This document shows, in pieces, positions 40,801-49,580 of a stretch of 64,000 nt of DNA. Position numbers and translations under genes: made by a program. The notes under the pieces are model-generated. The model saw only the letters and a program-made list of their open reading frames with translations. It was not told the DNA's origin and searched no databases. How positions within the stretch are numbered: the stretch's first letter is position 1; each line of letters starts with the position of its first letter. Source of the DNA: Candidatus Chryseopegocella kryptomonas (lineage in GTDB: Bacteria > Bacteroidota > Ignavibacteria > Kryptoniales > Kryptoniaceae); assembly GCF_001536065.1 (NCBI RefSeq), contig NZ_CZVW01000008.1:1-64000 (forward strand), read 5' to 3'.

Positions 40801-41982
40801 ATGCTTGAAAGAAAAAAATTTGGCATCTCTACAATTTCTATTCACGGTGAAATTAAAGACAAATCATATCGCTCGGTCGTTTATCCAATTTATCAAACCT
40901 CAACTTTTGCAGTTGAAAAATCCGACGACTATCAAAGGTTTATTGATGAAACTGAGGACTTTTACATTTATTCAAGGTATGGGAATCCAACGGTTCGTGA
41001 AGTTGAAAGAAAACTTGCGCTTCTTGAGAACACAGATGATGCAATTTTATTTTCATCGGGAATGTCTGCGATCACAACCACAATTTTAAGTTTTGTCAAA
41101 GCAGGTGATGAAATTTTATCTCTGAGGTCAATTTACGGCGTAACATACAGATTTTTCCGAGACCACTTGGCAAATTTTGGGATAAAGGTTAATTTCGTTG
41201 AAATAGATGAAGTTGATGATTTAGAAAATTTCTTAACAGAAAAAACAAAACTCATTTATTTTGAAACGCCTGTCAATCCGACGACAAGAATTGTTGATAT
41301 TCAAAAAATTATAAACATAGCAAGAAAAAATAATCTTTTAACCATCATTGACAATACATTTGCAACCCCGGTAAATCAAAATCCATTTGATTTAGGCGTT
41401 GATATAATTTTACACAGTGCGACAAAATATCTCTCCGGACATAGCGACTTAATCCTCGGATGTGTTATGTCAAGCGAAGAGAAAATTAAAAAAATTAGAA
41501 GTGTTAAGAATGTAATGGGTGGAAATCCAGACCCACATCAGGCATTTCTACTCAGCAGAAGTTTGAAGACGCTTGAAATTAGAGTTAAAAAACAAAATGA
41601 AAACGCCCAAAAACTTGCGGAGTTTCTTGCGGAGCATAAAAAGGTTAAAAAAGTTTTTTATCCCGGGCTTAATTCACATCCAGAACACGAGATCGCAAAA
41701 CTTCAAATGAAAGGATTTGGTGGTATGCTTGCGTTTGAAATTGATGGAGGCCTTGAAAGAGCGAAAAAATTTTGCGATTCTCTCAAAATTGCTTTAAATG
41801 CGACAAGTTTAGGAAGTGTTGAGACGCTTGTAAGTATTCCTGTTTTGACTTCGCATATAAGAATGAGTCAAGATGAACTTGAAAAAGCAGGGATAAGCGA
41901 ATCAATGGTGAGGGTTTCGGTTGGGATTGAAAACATAGAAGATTTGATCTGGGATTTTGAGCAAGCGTTGGACAAAATTTAA
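40801..41982 (+). CDS. Cys/Met metabolism PLP enzyme (cystathionine gamma-synthase/lyase family)
   Basis: The 393-aa fold-type I PLP enzyme has 'YSRYGNPTVREVERKLA', 'FSSGMSAITTTIL', 'ETPVNPTTRIVDI' and the PLP lysine in 'HSATKYLSGHSD'. Family members include cystathionine gamma-synthase, cystathionine gamma-lyase and methionine gamma-lyase, and sequence alone does not separate them. The neighbour pdxJ makes the precursor of its cofactor. A strong terminator follows the stop by 5 nt. Confidence 0.9.
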   Translation: MLERKKFGISTISIHGEIKDKSYRSVVYPIYQTSTFAVEKSDDYQRFIDETEDFYIYSRYGNPTVREVERKLALLENTDDAILFSSGMSAITTTILSFVKAGDEILSLRSIYGVTYRFFRDHLANFGIKVNFVEIDEVDDLENFLTEKTKLIYFETPVNPTTRIVDIQKIINIARKNNLLTIIDNTFATPVNQNPFDLGVDIILHSATKYLSGHSDLILGCVMSSEEKIKKIRSVKNVMGGNPDPHQAFLLSRSLKTLEIRVKKQNENAQKLAEFLAEHKKVKKVFYPGLNSHPEHEIAKLQMKGFGGMLAFEIDGGLERAKKFCDSLKIALNATSLGSVETLVSIPVLTSHIRMSQDELEKAGISESMVRVSVGIENIEDLIWDFEQALDKI

Positions 41983-41987
41983 AGTAA

Positions 41988-42017
41988 CCTCCCCCAGTTA
42001 AGGGGGAGGATTTTTTT
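41988..42017 (+). terminator. Rho-independent terminator after the Cys/Met PLP enzyme gene
   Basis: A perfect 8-bp stem CCTCCCCC (41988-41995)/GGGGGAGG (42002-42009) with loop AGTTAA is followed by seven Ts (42011-42017). It lies between convergent genes. The T tract overlaps the stop region of the peroxiredoxin gene on the other strand. Confidence 0.92.
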
Positions 42018-42471
42018 ATTTCAATTCTTCAAGAACTTTTGCAATTTTGTTAACATCTGGGACATTTGGAATGCCGTGCTCTTCAACATAACGAACAATT
42101 CCATCCTTATCAATCACGACCGTCACACGGTTATGAATTCCCTTATCTTCAAGATACACGCCATATTTTTTCCCAACTTCTCCCTTTGGATGGAAGTCCG
42201 CAAGGAGTGGGTATTTTATCCCCATCTTTTCAGCAAATGCTTTGTGTGTCCAGGTGCTATCAACGCTAATTCCAAAAATTTGTGCGTTTAATCCTTCAAA
42301 AATTTTCAACGCATCAACAAAGCATGCGTGTTCATTTGTGCACACTGGACTAAAGTCAAGCGGATAAAAAACAAGCACGACATTTTTGCCTTTATAATCG
42401 CTCAATTTATATTCTTTATCGTCATGTCCCTTAAGGACAAAATCCGGCGCTTGTTCGCCAACTTTTATCAT
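42016..42471 (-). CDS. Peroxiredoxin (AhpC/TSA family, AhpE/1-Cys-like)
   Basis: The 151-aa thioredoxin-fold peroxidase has the peroxidatic cysteine motif in '[16 protein letters not shown]' and '[16 protein letters not shown]'. It reduces H2O2 or organic peroxides in the cytoplasm. I start at ATG 42471 because AGGAG lies about 8 nt before it and family proteins begin '[12 protein letters not shown]'. The longer frame to 42579 has a non-homologous hydrophobic leader. A second Cys (in 'HACF') lies close, so the resolving mechanism is unclear. Confidence 0.92.
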   Translation of the reverse strand: MIKVGEQAPDFVLKGHDDKEYKLSDYKGKNVVLVFYPLDFSPVCTNEHACFVDALKIFEGLNAQIFGISVDSTWTHKAFAEKMGIKYPLLADFHPKGEVGKKYGVYLEDKGIHNRVTVVIDKDGIVRYVEEHGIPNVPDVNKIAKVLEELK

Positions 42472-42532
42472 AACTTTTCTCCTTTTTGTTTTTAAAATTT
42501 TTCGGTTAAATATAAAAAGCAAAAGCAAAATT

Positions 42533-42892
42533 TCAAAACTTAACAATTGAGACCTTATTCCCTGATTTGACAAATCCACCTTTTAAAATTCTTCTTACTT
42601 CAAGCTCAAATTGAGAAATTTTTTCAACCTCAACAATCAAATCCCCGATTTGTATGATAAATTTTTGCGGTAGCTCAATGTCTTCTTTGCTTGATACAAC
42701 GATCGCAAACTTTTCATTTGTGTTAAGTTCTTCGCTATCGTTTAGAAGAATTTTTACTTTTTCTGCTTGATGTGAATTAACAAAAGTTTTATCCATTTCT
42801 TTTCTTAACACTGCTTTGTTTCGGACAACGCTCTGACCACTTCCAAGCGTGATGAGGATATATTTAACAGTTCCAATTAGCATTTCAATCAT
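42533..42892 (-). CDS. Hypothetical protein
   Basis: This 119-aa protein is not recognised. Predicted strands dominate the C-terminal half ('[16 protein letters not shown]', then '[12 protein letters not shown]'), with alternating hydrophobic residues as in a small beta barrel. There is no signal peptide and no Cys motif. It lies 61 nt upstream of the peroxiredoxin start on the same strand, so it may be co-transcribed. Codon use is like its neighbours. A later Met (codon 4) is an alternative start. Confidence 0.6.
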   Translation of the reverse strand: MIEMLIGTVKYILITLGSGQSVVRNKAVLRKEMDKTFVNSHQAEKVKILLNDSEELNTNEKFAIVVSSKEDIELPQKFIIQIGDLIVEVEKISQFELEVRRILKGGFVKSGNKVSIVKF

Positions 42893-43011
42893 CTATAATT
42901 TTTTCAAAGGAAAATTTAAGCAGTGGTTGAGAGTTTTAAAAATTAACCCACCTCACTTAATCTCTGCATTCGTTCCATAGAGAGAAAAACGAGAAAGAAG
43001 GCAAGTAAAAC

Positions 43012-43040
43012 TTGACTTTTAAATTAGAAAGTTTTAAATT
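43012..43040 (+). promoter_or_regulatory. Possible sigma-70-type promoter of the heme-copper oxidase operon
   Basis: TTGACT at 43012-43017 and TAAATT at 43035-43040 are separated by 17 bp. The site lies about 140 bp before the subunit II start in an otherwise gene-free 291-bp gap. The -10 match is weak. Confidence 0.35.
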
Positions 43041-43183
43041 AGGATAGATTTTATCTTAATTATTGTGACCTTGGCAAAAAATAAAAGGTAAAGTCCTTCC
43101 AACTGCACCTTTCAAAAATTCGCCCTCTTGTAAGGTTTAATTTGAAAAAACGCATTTACTAAAAATTAAAACGGAGGTCAATT

Positions 43184-43792
43184 ATGGCTCCGATAAATGC
43201 TGTTGCGGTTGCAATTTTTATATTTTTTGCCCTTCTTATCTTTGGGGTTTACGCCTTTTTTATCAGCTCAACAAGAAAGCCGGCGGTTGGAGAGGATTAT
43301 TATAAATCTGTTGCGAAGTTGCGTGCCCCGTTTTTTGTAATTTTATTGCTTCTTTTAATTGCAGGCTTAGTATTAACTCTTCCCAAAATTCCCTACCCTT
43401 CAAAAGGTAAATTTCCAGATGCGGTTGTTTATGTGGCAGGTAAACAATTTAACTTTGCTCTTGACACACAACCGATAGAAAGCGAAGAAAGATGGAAAGA
43501 AAGAGCCGAAGCTGAACCGGTGCAGGTTCCCGCTGGAAAATGGATTGAGTTTAGAGTCACAAGTTTGGATGTAAATCACGGTTTCAGCTTGTATGATGAA
43601 AATGGGAAATTGCTCGGGCAAACTCAAGCTATGCCCGGTTATGTAAATCGTCTTTTCATAAAATTTGATAAGCCAGGATTTTATACCGCATATTGTATGG
43701 AATTGTGCGGAAATTCACACCACGCAATGAAAGGTGTGATTGAAGTCGTTGAAGAAGGGACATTTGGAGCAAAAATTTTAAACCAACAATAA
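43184..43792 (+). CDS. Heme-copper oxidase subunit II with CuA site
   Basis: The 202-aa protein has two membrane helices (about residues 5-27 and 49-66) and a periplasmic cupredoxin domain. CuA ligands are visible: His132, Cys171, Glu173, Cys175, His179 and Met182 ('CMELCGNSHHAM'). It accepts electrons from cytochrome c and passes them to subunit I. GGAGG lies 8 nt before the ATG. The spacing of ligands matches B-family (ba3-like) enzymes. It is first in an operon with subunit I, Sco, a heme-porin and a diheme cytochrome. Confidence 0.93.
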   Translation: MAPINAVAVAIFIFFALLIFGVYAFFISSTRKPAVGEDYYKSVAKLRAPFFVILLLLLIAGLVLTLPKIPYPSKGKFPDAVVYVAGKQFNFALDTQPIESEERWKERAEAEPVQVPAGKWIEFRVTSLDVNHGFSLYDENGKLLGQTQAMPGYVNRLFIKFDKPGFYTAYCMELCGNSHHAMKGVIEVVEEGTFGAKILNQQ

Positions 43793-43807
43793 AAATGGAG
43801 GTTTAAA

Positions 43808-45268
43808 ATGGCGGAAATAGCAATAAAAGCGGAAGCGGTTGAGATAGAAGCAAAAGTCAAAAAATTAACTCTGGTGTGGACTGGTTTAACTTTTATTCTG
43901 TTCCCAATTCTTGGGCTTCTTGGTTTTCTTATGCGACTTGTTCAAGGAAATGTCTTTCCAATGTTTCCACCCGAATGGTTTTATTCAATTTTAACACTTC
44001 ACGGGGTTGGAATGGTTGGTTTATGGTTTGTTGAAGGTATGATTGCAGTTATATATCTTCTTTCAAAATATGTTAAGCCAAGCGCTGGCGTTTCGTGGTT
44101 TTCCTTTACTTTCACACTTATTGGGGTTGCGTTGATTATAATTTCAACAATTGCTGGCAAGTTCGGTGCTGGTTGGTATTTTCTTTATCCATTGCCTTAT
44201 AAATCAGCGGAAATATGGCCAAATTGGGCGACAGATTTATATTTAATCGGTTTAGGAGTTCTCGGAATAGCGTGGACTGTTTGGGTCATTGATGTGTTAA
44301 GAGCAATTGCAAAAAAATATACCTTAAATCAAGCCCTTGCATGGCATTATCTTGCTGGAAAAACTGAGCCGGAACTTCCTCCGATTATTTTGATTGTAAC
44401 CGTTACATGCATTGGTGCTATAACAGGTTTTCTTGCAGCTGTTGCTTTATTGCTATTGTTTCTCTTTGATCGTGTTTCTGGGACGCCTGCGGACCCGCTT
44501 CTTATGAAAAATCTCGTCTTCTATTTCGGTCATGTACTCGTTAATATAACAATGTATCTTGGCGTTGCGATTTTGTATGAGACACTTCCTCAATACACTC
44601 AAAAACCTTGGAAAACGAATAAACTTGTCGCATTCGCTTGGAATACTGTTTTATTCCTTGTGCTTTTTGCTTACTTCCACCATCTTTATATGGATTTTGT
44701 TCAGCCAAAAGCTTTTCAGATAATCGGTCAATTTGCTTCATACTTTATTTCTGTCCCAGCTGCCGTTGTCACAATCTTCAGCGCTCTTGCAATGATTTAC
44801 AAAACAAAAGTTAATTGGACGCTCGGTTCATCGCTTATATTCCTTGGGACAATGGGATGGGCTGTTGGAGGCGTCGCAGCTGTGATTGATTCATCAATCG
44901 CAGTTAATTTCAGATTTCACAATACTTTGTGGGTTCCAGCTCATTTTCATACTTATTTCTTGATGGGAGTTGTTTTGATGATACTTGGTTTCATTTACCA
45001 TTTTTCACAACTGCATTCAAACATTCCCGATAATTCAAAACTTGCAAAATTTACAGTCTGGTTAATTTTAATCGGTGGATATGGATTTTTAAGCATGTTT
45101 TACACGGGCGGTGCTTTATTCGTTCCAAGAAGATACGCTCTTTATCCACCTGCGCTTTCTTCGGGAACAACACTTGCGCAAATTAGCATCGTCTTTGTCA
45201 GCATCTTAACAATTGGATTTTTACTCTACCTAATTCAAACAATAAGAAGATGGGCAAGGTCATTTTAA
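43808..45268 (+). CDS. Heme-copper oxidase superfamily subunit I (B-family-like), lacking the active-site Tyr
   Basis: The 486-aa, roughly 12-helix protein has all metal ligands: His65 and His381 for the low-spin heme, His379 for the high-spin heme, and His242, His291 and His292 for CuB. In oxygen reductases such as ba3 the CuB His is followed four residues later by a cross-linked Tyr (HPxVY). Here the motif is His-Val-Leu-Val-Asn, with Asn246. That residue is essential for O2 reduction and is typically absent in NO reductases of this superfamily. It may therefore be a CuA-containing NO reductase or an oxidase that takes Tyr from elsewhere. Confidence 0.9.
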   Translation: MAEIAIKAEAVEIEAKVKKLTLVWTGLTFILFPILGLLGFLMRLVQGNVFPMFPPEWFYSILTLHGVGMVGLWFVEGMIAVIYLLSKYVKPSAGVSWFSFTFTLIGVALIIISTIAGKFGAGWYFLYPLPYKSAEIWPNWATDLYLIGLGVLGIAWTVWVIDVLRAIAKKYTLNQALAWHYLAGKTEPELPPIILIVTVTCIGAITGFLAAVALLLLFLFDRVSGTPADPLLMKNLVFYFGHVLVNITMYLGVAILYETLPQYTQKPWKTNKLVAFAWNTVLFLVLFAYFHHLYMDFVQPKAFQIIGQFASYFISVPAAVVTIFSALAMIYKTKVNWTLGSSLIFLGTMGWAVGGVAAVIDSSIAVNFRFHNTLWVPAHFHTYFLMGVVLMILGFIYHFSQLHSNIPDNSKLAKFTVWLILIGGYGFLSMFYTGGALFVPRRYALYPPALSSGTTLAQISIVFVSILTIGFLLYLIQTIRRWARSF

Positions 45269-46062
45269 CAATCATAGCGCTGGGGCATATCGCCCTGGCG
45301 CAAAATTTTATCTCACAAAAAAGCGATACATTATTCCCAGTTGAATCAAAATACATCTACAAAAGCATAGACGATGTTAAAATCATAACTTCGGATAATA
45401 ATCTCACATCGCTTTCAAATCTTTGGAATAAAAAGCCATTTCTTCTTACACTTATCTTTTCAAGATGTGCGGGGATTTGCTCGCCTCTTATCTCATCTTT
45501 GAAGTTTTCAATTGAAAAAATTACGGGAAATGAGAGAGAAAAAAATTTTTATATCGTCGTTTTAAGTTTTGATACAGCAGATACGCCAGAGGATATGGAC
45601 GCCTTTAAAAAGGACCTTAATTTGTCTGAAAGGAACGACTGGATTTTCGGAATTTTTGCAGATAAAGAGAAGATAAAAAAATTTACAGATGAACTCGGGT
45701 TCTGGTTTAACTGGGTTGACTCAATCGGACAATATGATCATCCAGGGATTGTCGTTGGGATAAGAGATGGTAAAATCGTGCGAATTCTTGTAGGCGGGGA
45801 GATAACCGTTGTCAAACTTCGTGAAGTAATTGACGAGATAAAAGGTAACTTTGTCCCGTTTTATGAAATTCAAAAAAATGTCGCATTTAGATGTTTGAAT
45901 TACGACCCGGAAACAGGCAAAATAAAAATTGGCATCGGAACATTGATAATGTTTATCCCAGCGTTTTTCACATTTTTCATCACATTCACAATTTTTATTT
46001 TTTCAGGCAAAATCCATAAACAAAACCAAAAATCAAAAACAAAACAGGTGATACAAAAATGA
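45250..46062 (+). CDS. SCO1/SenC/PrrC-type copper chaperone
   Basis: The 270-aa protein has an N-terminal signal/anchor ('ILTIIALGHIALAQ'), a thioredoxin-like Sco domain with Cys73-x3-Cys77 ('CAGIC') and the copper-binding His in 'YDHPGIV', and a C-terminal membrane helix. Sco proteins deliver copper to CuA. It overlaps the end of the subunit I gene by 19 nt and the start of the next gene by 4 nt, consistent with assembly of the enzyme encoded upstream. Confidence 0.9.
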   Translation: MGKVILTIIALGHIALAQNFISQKSDTLFPVESKYIYKSIDDVKIITSDNNLTSLSNLWNKKPFLLTLIFSRCAGICSPLISSLKFSIEKITGNEREKNFYIVVLSFDTADTPEDMDAFKKDLNLSERNDWIFGIFADKEKIKKFTDELGFWFNWVDSIGQYDHPGIVVGIRDGKIVRILVGGEITVVKLREVIDEIKGNFVPFYEIQKNVAFRCLNYDPETGKIKIGIGTLIMFIPAFFTFFITFTIFIFSGKIHKQNQKSKTKQVIQK

Positions 46063-47252
46063 GGGAAAAATTCTTTAAGGCATTTACACTGCTTTTTGCC
46101 GTTATTTCATTAACTAGCTATGTTTATTCAATTCCGCTTTTTGCGAGGAAGTATAATCGTTCTTGTTTTACCTGCCACACAACGCCACCGATGCTGAATG
46201 AATTCGGTCGTAGATTTCAGTCAAATGGTTATCAGCTCCCTGGGACAGTTGAATCAACTCCGATATGGATGTCAAATCAACTCCCATTTGCAGCTATGCT
46301 TCACAGCACGTTTACATGGACAAAAGAAGAGATGGGAACGGAGAAGAAATCAACTTTTACTTTTGCAAGGACAGGGGCTGATATTTTCACAGCAGGAACA
46401 TTAGGCAAGCATCTATCTTACTTCGCTGCTGTTGTAGTTGACCCAGCAGAAGGCGGTGGGTATGAAGCTGCTGTTGAAGTCGCACATGTAATTTACAACA
46501 ATATCTTGCCGATGAGCAATCTTAATTTAAAATTTGGTTCATTTCGCCTTGACCTTCCTTATCCTGTTAATCTTGCGTTAAGTGAAGCTGGTTATCTTGT
46601 TTATGAATATGCTTCTGAAGTTAAAGCAAATGGACAGGTTGAAGCTGAGTTTTCACTTGCAGAGCCACAGTTAGGCGTCTCGGCTTATGGATTTTTACCG
46701 CAGGTTCTTGATGGATTAAGATATGAAATTGCCCTTGTAAATGGGACGAATGTGAATGAAGACATTGATAACACGCCTGATTTATATTTCAGAGTCAATC
46801 AAAGCATATGGATAAACAATGCTCCGTTTAGAGCGGGAATACTTTATTATCTTGGCACGATGAAAGGTTCTCAACAGGAAAATAAATTCAATCGTTTTGG
46901 CTTTGATGCTGAGGTTTATGACCCGTGGACGAAAAAAGTAAATGTATTTTTCCAGTATCTCACAGCAACAGATAAAATTGGAGATGAAGAGAGAAAAATG
47001 AACGGCGGTTTCATTGGTGCAAATGTCTTTATACTTCCTGAAAAAGTCGCTGGCTTTACAAGATATGACTTTATGAAGGTTGGAGATGAAAAAACGAATC
47101 AAATTACAATTGGATTAAGATATCATTTCGCACCAAATGTATTTCTCACAGGTGAATACAGCTGGATGAAACAAGATACAAAATCCGAAATGGGAATGCC
47201 TATGACTATGAAAATGCAAATGTTTATGTTGATGACGCATTTTCTTTTCTAA
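46059..47252 (+). CDS. Outer-membrane beta-barrel with one N-terminal c-type heme site
   Basis: The 397-aa protein has a signal peptide (about residues 1-24), a single heme-binding motif C36-FTC39-H40 in 'NRSCFTCHTTPPMLNEF', and then roughly 330 residues of alternating strands typical of a porin, ending in Phe. A single-polypeptide heme-porin could bring electrons or substrates across the outer membrane. I cannot name an established family. It sits between Sco and a diheme cytochrome c in the respiratory operon. Confidence 0.72.
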   Translation: MREKFFKAFTLLFAVISLTSYVYSIPLFARKYNRSCFTCHTTPPMLNEFGRRFQSNGYQLPGTVESTPIWMSNQLPFAAMLHSTFTWTKEEMGTEKKSTFTFARTGADIFTAGTLGKHLSYFAAVVVDPAEGGGYEAAVEVAHVIYNNILPMSNLNLKFGSFRLDLPYPVNLALSEAGYLVYEYASEVKANGQVEAEFSLAEPQLGVSAYGFLPQVLDGLRYEIALVNGTNVNEDIDNTPDLYFRVNQSIWINNAPFRAGILYYLGTMKGSQQENKFNRFGFDAEVYDPWTKKVNVFFQYLTATDKIGDEERKMNGGFIGANVFILPEKVAGFTRYDFMKVGDEKTNQITIGLRYHFAPNVFLTGEYSWMKQDTKSEMGMPMTMKMQMFMLMTHFLF

Positions 47253-47291
47253 AATCAAAAATTTAAAAACAAAAAACTTGGAGGTTTAAAA

Positions 47292-48089
47292 ATGAAGGCG
47301 AAGATATTAGCAACAATTGCTTGCATTGGGCTTTTTATATATGGTTTTACAGGAATTGATCAACCAAGCAATCCGCCGAAAGAAGTTCTTGAACACGGTA
47401 AAAAGGTTTTTAATTATGTCTGTGCACCGTGCCATGGCAAAGATGGCAAAGGAGACGGCGTCGTAAGCTCAACTATATTCGTAAAGCCAAGGGATTTTAC
47501 ATCTGGTATATTCAAGTTCAGATCCACCGAAAGCGGAAATCTTCCAACGGATGCTGATCTTTATGAATCAATTTCGCTTGGTTTCCACAATACTGCTATG
47601 CCAAGTTTTTCTCAATTAACACCGGAGGATAGATATGCGCTTGTTGAATACATAAAGACATTTTCAGAGAGATTTTCAAATCCGAAAGAATATCCGTTAA
47701 ATGTTGTGATGCCAACTGGAGCAATTCCACTTTCACCCGAAAGTATAGCGAAAGGAAGAGAAATTTATCTGAGGATGAAATGCTGGGAATGTCACGGCGT
47801 TAGCGGAAAAGGGGATGGACCAGCAGCGCAACGGGGCTTTAAAGATGACTGGGGAAACAAAATTTTGATCCCAGACCTGACAAATCCAAATGAAGTCAAG
47901 CGTGCATCAACAGTTGAAGATATTTATCTTGTCTTCACAACGGGATTAAATGGTTCTCCAATGCCATCTTATAAAGATGTTTTAACGGATGAAGAAAGGT
48001 GGCATCTTGCAAATTATATTTACGCATTGATTCACGGGATTGCGCTTTACGATGGAAAGACGATTGAAGAATTGAAAAGCGAGCAATGA
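47292..48089 (+). CDS. Diheme cytochrome c
   Basis: The 265-aa secreted protein has a signal or anchor segment and two cytochrome c domains with heme motifs 'CAPCHGKDGKGDG' and 'CWECHGVSGKGDG'. Distal Met candidates are in 'NTAMPSF' and 'GSPMPSY'. GGAGG precedes the ATG. It is the likely direct electron donor to the CuA subunit encoded at the start of the operon. It ends just before a strong bidirectional hairpin. Confidence 0.93.
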   Translation: MKAKILATIACIGLFIYGFTGIDQPSNPPKEVLEHGKKVFNYVCAPCHGKDGKGDGVVSSTIFVKPRDFTSGIFKFRSTESGNLPTDADLYESISLGFHNTAMPSFSQLTPEDRYALVEYIKTFSERFSNPKEYPLNVVMPTGAIPLSPESIAKGREIYLRMKCWECHGVSGKGDGPAAQRGFKDDWGNKILIPDLTNPNEVKRASTVEDIYLVFTTGLNGSPMPSYKDVLTDEERWHLANYIYALIHGIALYDGKTIEELKSEQ

Positions 48090-48099
48090 AATTTATAAG

Positions 48100-48125
48100 G
48101 CAGGGAGGGTTAAACGCCTCCCTGC
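48100..48125. terminator. Bidirectional hairpin terminator between the cytochrome operon and phoU
   Basis: The perfect 9-bp stem GCAGGGAGG (48100-48108)/CCTCCCTGC (48117-48125) has an 8-nt loop. It lies between convergent genes and includes the last codons of phoU. The downstream tracts are T-rich but not pure Ts, so strength is uncertain. Confidence 0.75.
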
Positions 48126-48784
48126 TCCGTTTCTTTGTATCTCCCATGCTTTATAACCTTTCCTTCAACAATATATACAACATCTTCCCCAATGTTCGTC
48201 GCAAGGTCTGCAATCCTTTCAAGATTTCGTGAAATTCTCTCAATATGGATTGCACGCTCAATCGTGGTTGGGTCAGAGATCATATAAGTTATCAACTCAC
48301 GCAAAATTTGATCACGATATGCATCAACTATATCATCTCTTTCACATACATTTTTAGCAAGATTTGAATCACCTTTGATAAATGAATCTATGCTATCCTT
48401 CAACATTTGAATTGTTTCCTCAGCCATTTTCGGAAGATCAATCAATGGCTTTACCTGTGGCCTTTCTATCAAAAACAAAGCGCTTTCAGATATATTTACA
48501 GCCATATCCCCAATCCTTTCAAGATCGTTGTTCATCTTCAAAATCATTATTATCGTCCTCAAATCTTTCGCCTCTGGATGAAACCTCGCTATCAAATTAA
48601 CACACATTTCATCTATTTCAATTTCCATCTCATTTGCTCTTGGTTCGTCAACCTGTAAAACATCAATTAAAAGCGCCTTATCCCGTGTCAATAAACCACG
48701 AATGCTTTTTTCAATCATGCTTTCAACCAGATTTCCCTGCTCAACAATTTTCTCTTTTAACTTGTTTAATTTTTCAGCCAGCAT
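48110..48784 (-). CDS. phoU: Phosphate-specific transport system accessory protein PhoU
   Basis: The 224-aa PhoU has two three-helix repeats with the metal-binding signatures 'MKMNNDLERIGDMAVNIS' and 'ERISRNLERIADLATNIGED'. PhoU links Pst transporter state to the PhoR kinase and shuts down the Pho response when phosphate is ample. It is last in the phoB-phoR-pstSCAB-phoU run, 16 nt after pstB. The stop falls in the shared terminator hairpin. Confidence 0.96.
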   Translation of the reverse strand: MLAEKLNKLKEKIVEQGNLVESMIEKSIRGLLTRDKALLIDVLQVDEPRANEMEIEIDEMCVNLIARFHPEAKDLRTIIMILKMNNDLERIGDMAVNISESALFLIERPQVKPLIDLPKMAEETIQMLKDSIDSFIKGDSNLAKNVCERDDIVDAYRDQILRELITYMISDPTTIERAIHIERISRNLERIADLATNIGEDVVYIVEGKVIKHGRYKETEQGGV

Positions 48785-48800
48785 ATATCAAAAAAATTTT

Positions 48801-49580
48801 TTATCCAATTTTTCCTGACAAAAACTCTTCCGTTTTCTCATGCCTTGGTCTTGTGAAAACTACATCAGTTGGACCATACTCAATGAGTTCTCCAAGATAC
48901 ATAAATGCAACATAATCTGAAATTCTTCCTGCCTGTCCAACATTATGAGTGACGATCACAATCGTAACAGTATCTTTTAATTGCTCTAACAATTCTTCAA
49001 TTTTTAAAGTTGCAACTGGATCAAGCGCTGATGTTGGCTCATCAAGTAAAATTATATCTGGTTTCATCGCCAAAGCTCTTGCTATGCATAACCTTTGTTG
49101 CTGTCCGCCTGAAAGAAATGTCCCTTTTTTATGAAGACGATCTTTAACCTCGTCCCAAAGGGAAACTTTTTTCAAGGTTTCTTCAACGATTTCATCAGCT
49201 TCACTTTTTTTAAGCTTAATACCGTTCAAAATGTATCCAGCAATTACATTCTCGTAAATACTCATCGTCGGAAATGGATTTGGCTTTTGAAAAACCATCC
49301 CAATTTTTCTTCTGACAAGCATTGGGTCAATTGAATAGACATCAATTTCTTCAATTTGATGATTTTTCTCAATTAAAATAACTTTTCCTTCAACTTTTGC
49401 TTTTGGGGAAAGCTCATGCATTCTGTTAAAACAACGGATAAGTGTTGTTTTTCCACAGCCAGATGGACCCATAATTGCGGTTATGCTATTTCTCGGAATT
49501 GAAAGATTCACATTTTTAACAACGATATGTTCGTCATATGAAGCGGTCAAATTTTCTGTCCTCAGGACTATGTCCGTCAT
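48801..49580 (-). CDS. pstB: Phosphate ABC transporter ATP-binding protein PstB
   Basis: The 259-aa ABC ATPase has Walker A 'GPSGCGKTTL', the PstB-specific 'FQKPNPFPTMSIYENV', the signature 'LSGGQQQRLCIARAL' and Walker B 'IILLDEPTSALD'. I start at ATG 49580, which overlaps the pstA stop by ATGA and gives the standard family N-terminus. The longer frame to 49667 adds a non-homologous leader. It powers high-affinity phosphate import. Confidence 0.97.
   Translation of the reverse strand: MTDIVLRTENLTASYDEHIVVKNVNLSIPRNSITAIMGPSGCGKTTLIRCFNRMHELSPKAKVEGKVILIEKNHQIEEIDVYSIDPMLVRRKIGMVFQKPNPFPTMSIYENVIAGYILNGIKLKKSEADEIVEETLKKVSLWDEVKDRLHKKGTFLSGGQQQRLCIARALAMKPDIILLDEPTSALDPVATLKIEELLEQLKDTVTIVIVTHNVGQAGRISDYVAFMYLGELIEYGPTDVVFTRPRHEKTEEFLSGKIG

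Noticed and set aside
42931-42990. Another copy of the palindromic repeat (contains CACCTCACT and CCATAGAGAG)
   Set aside because: The outer stem and the inner hairpin do not pair; similarity is limited to short pieces.
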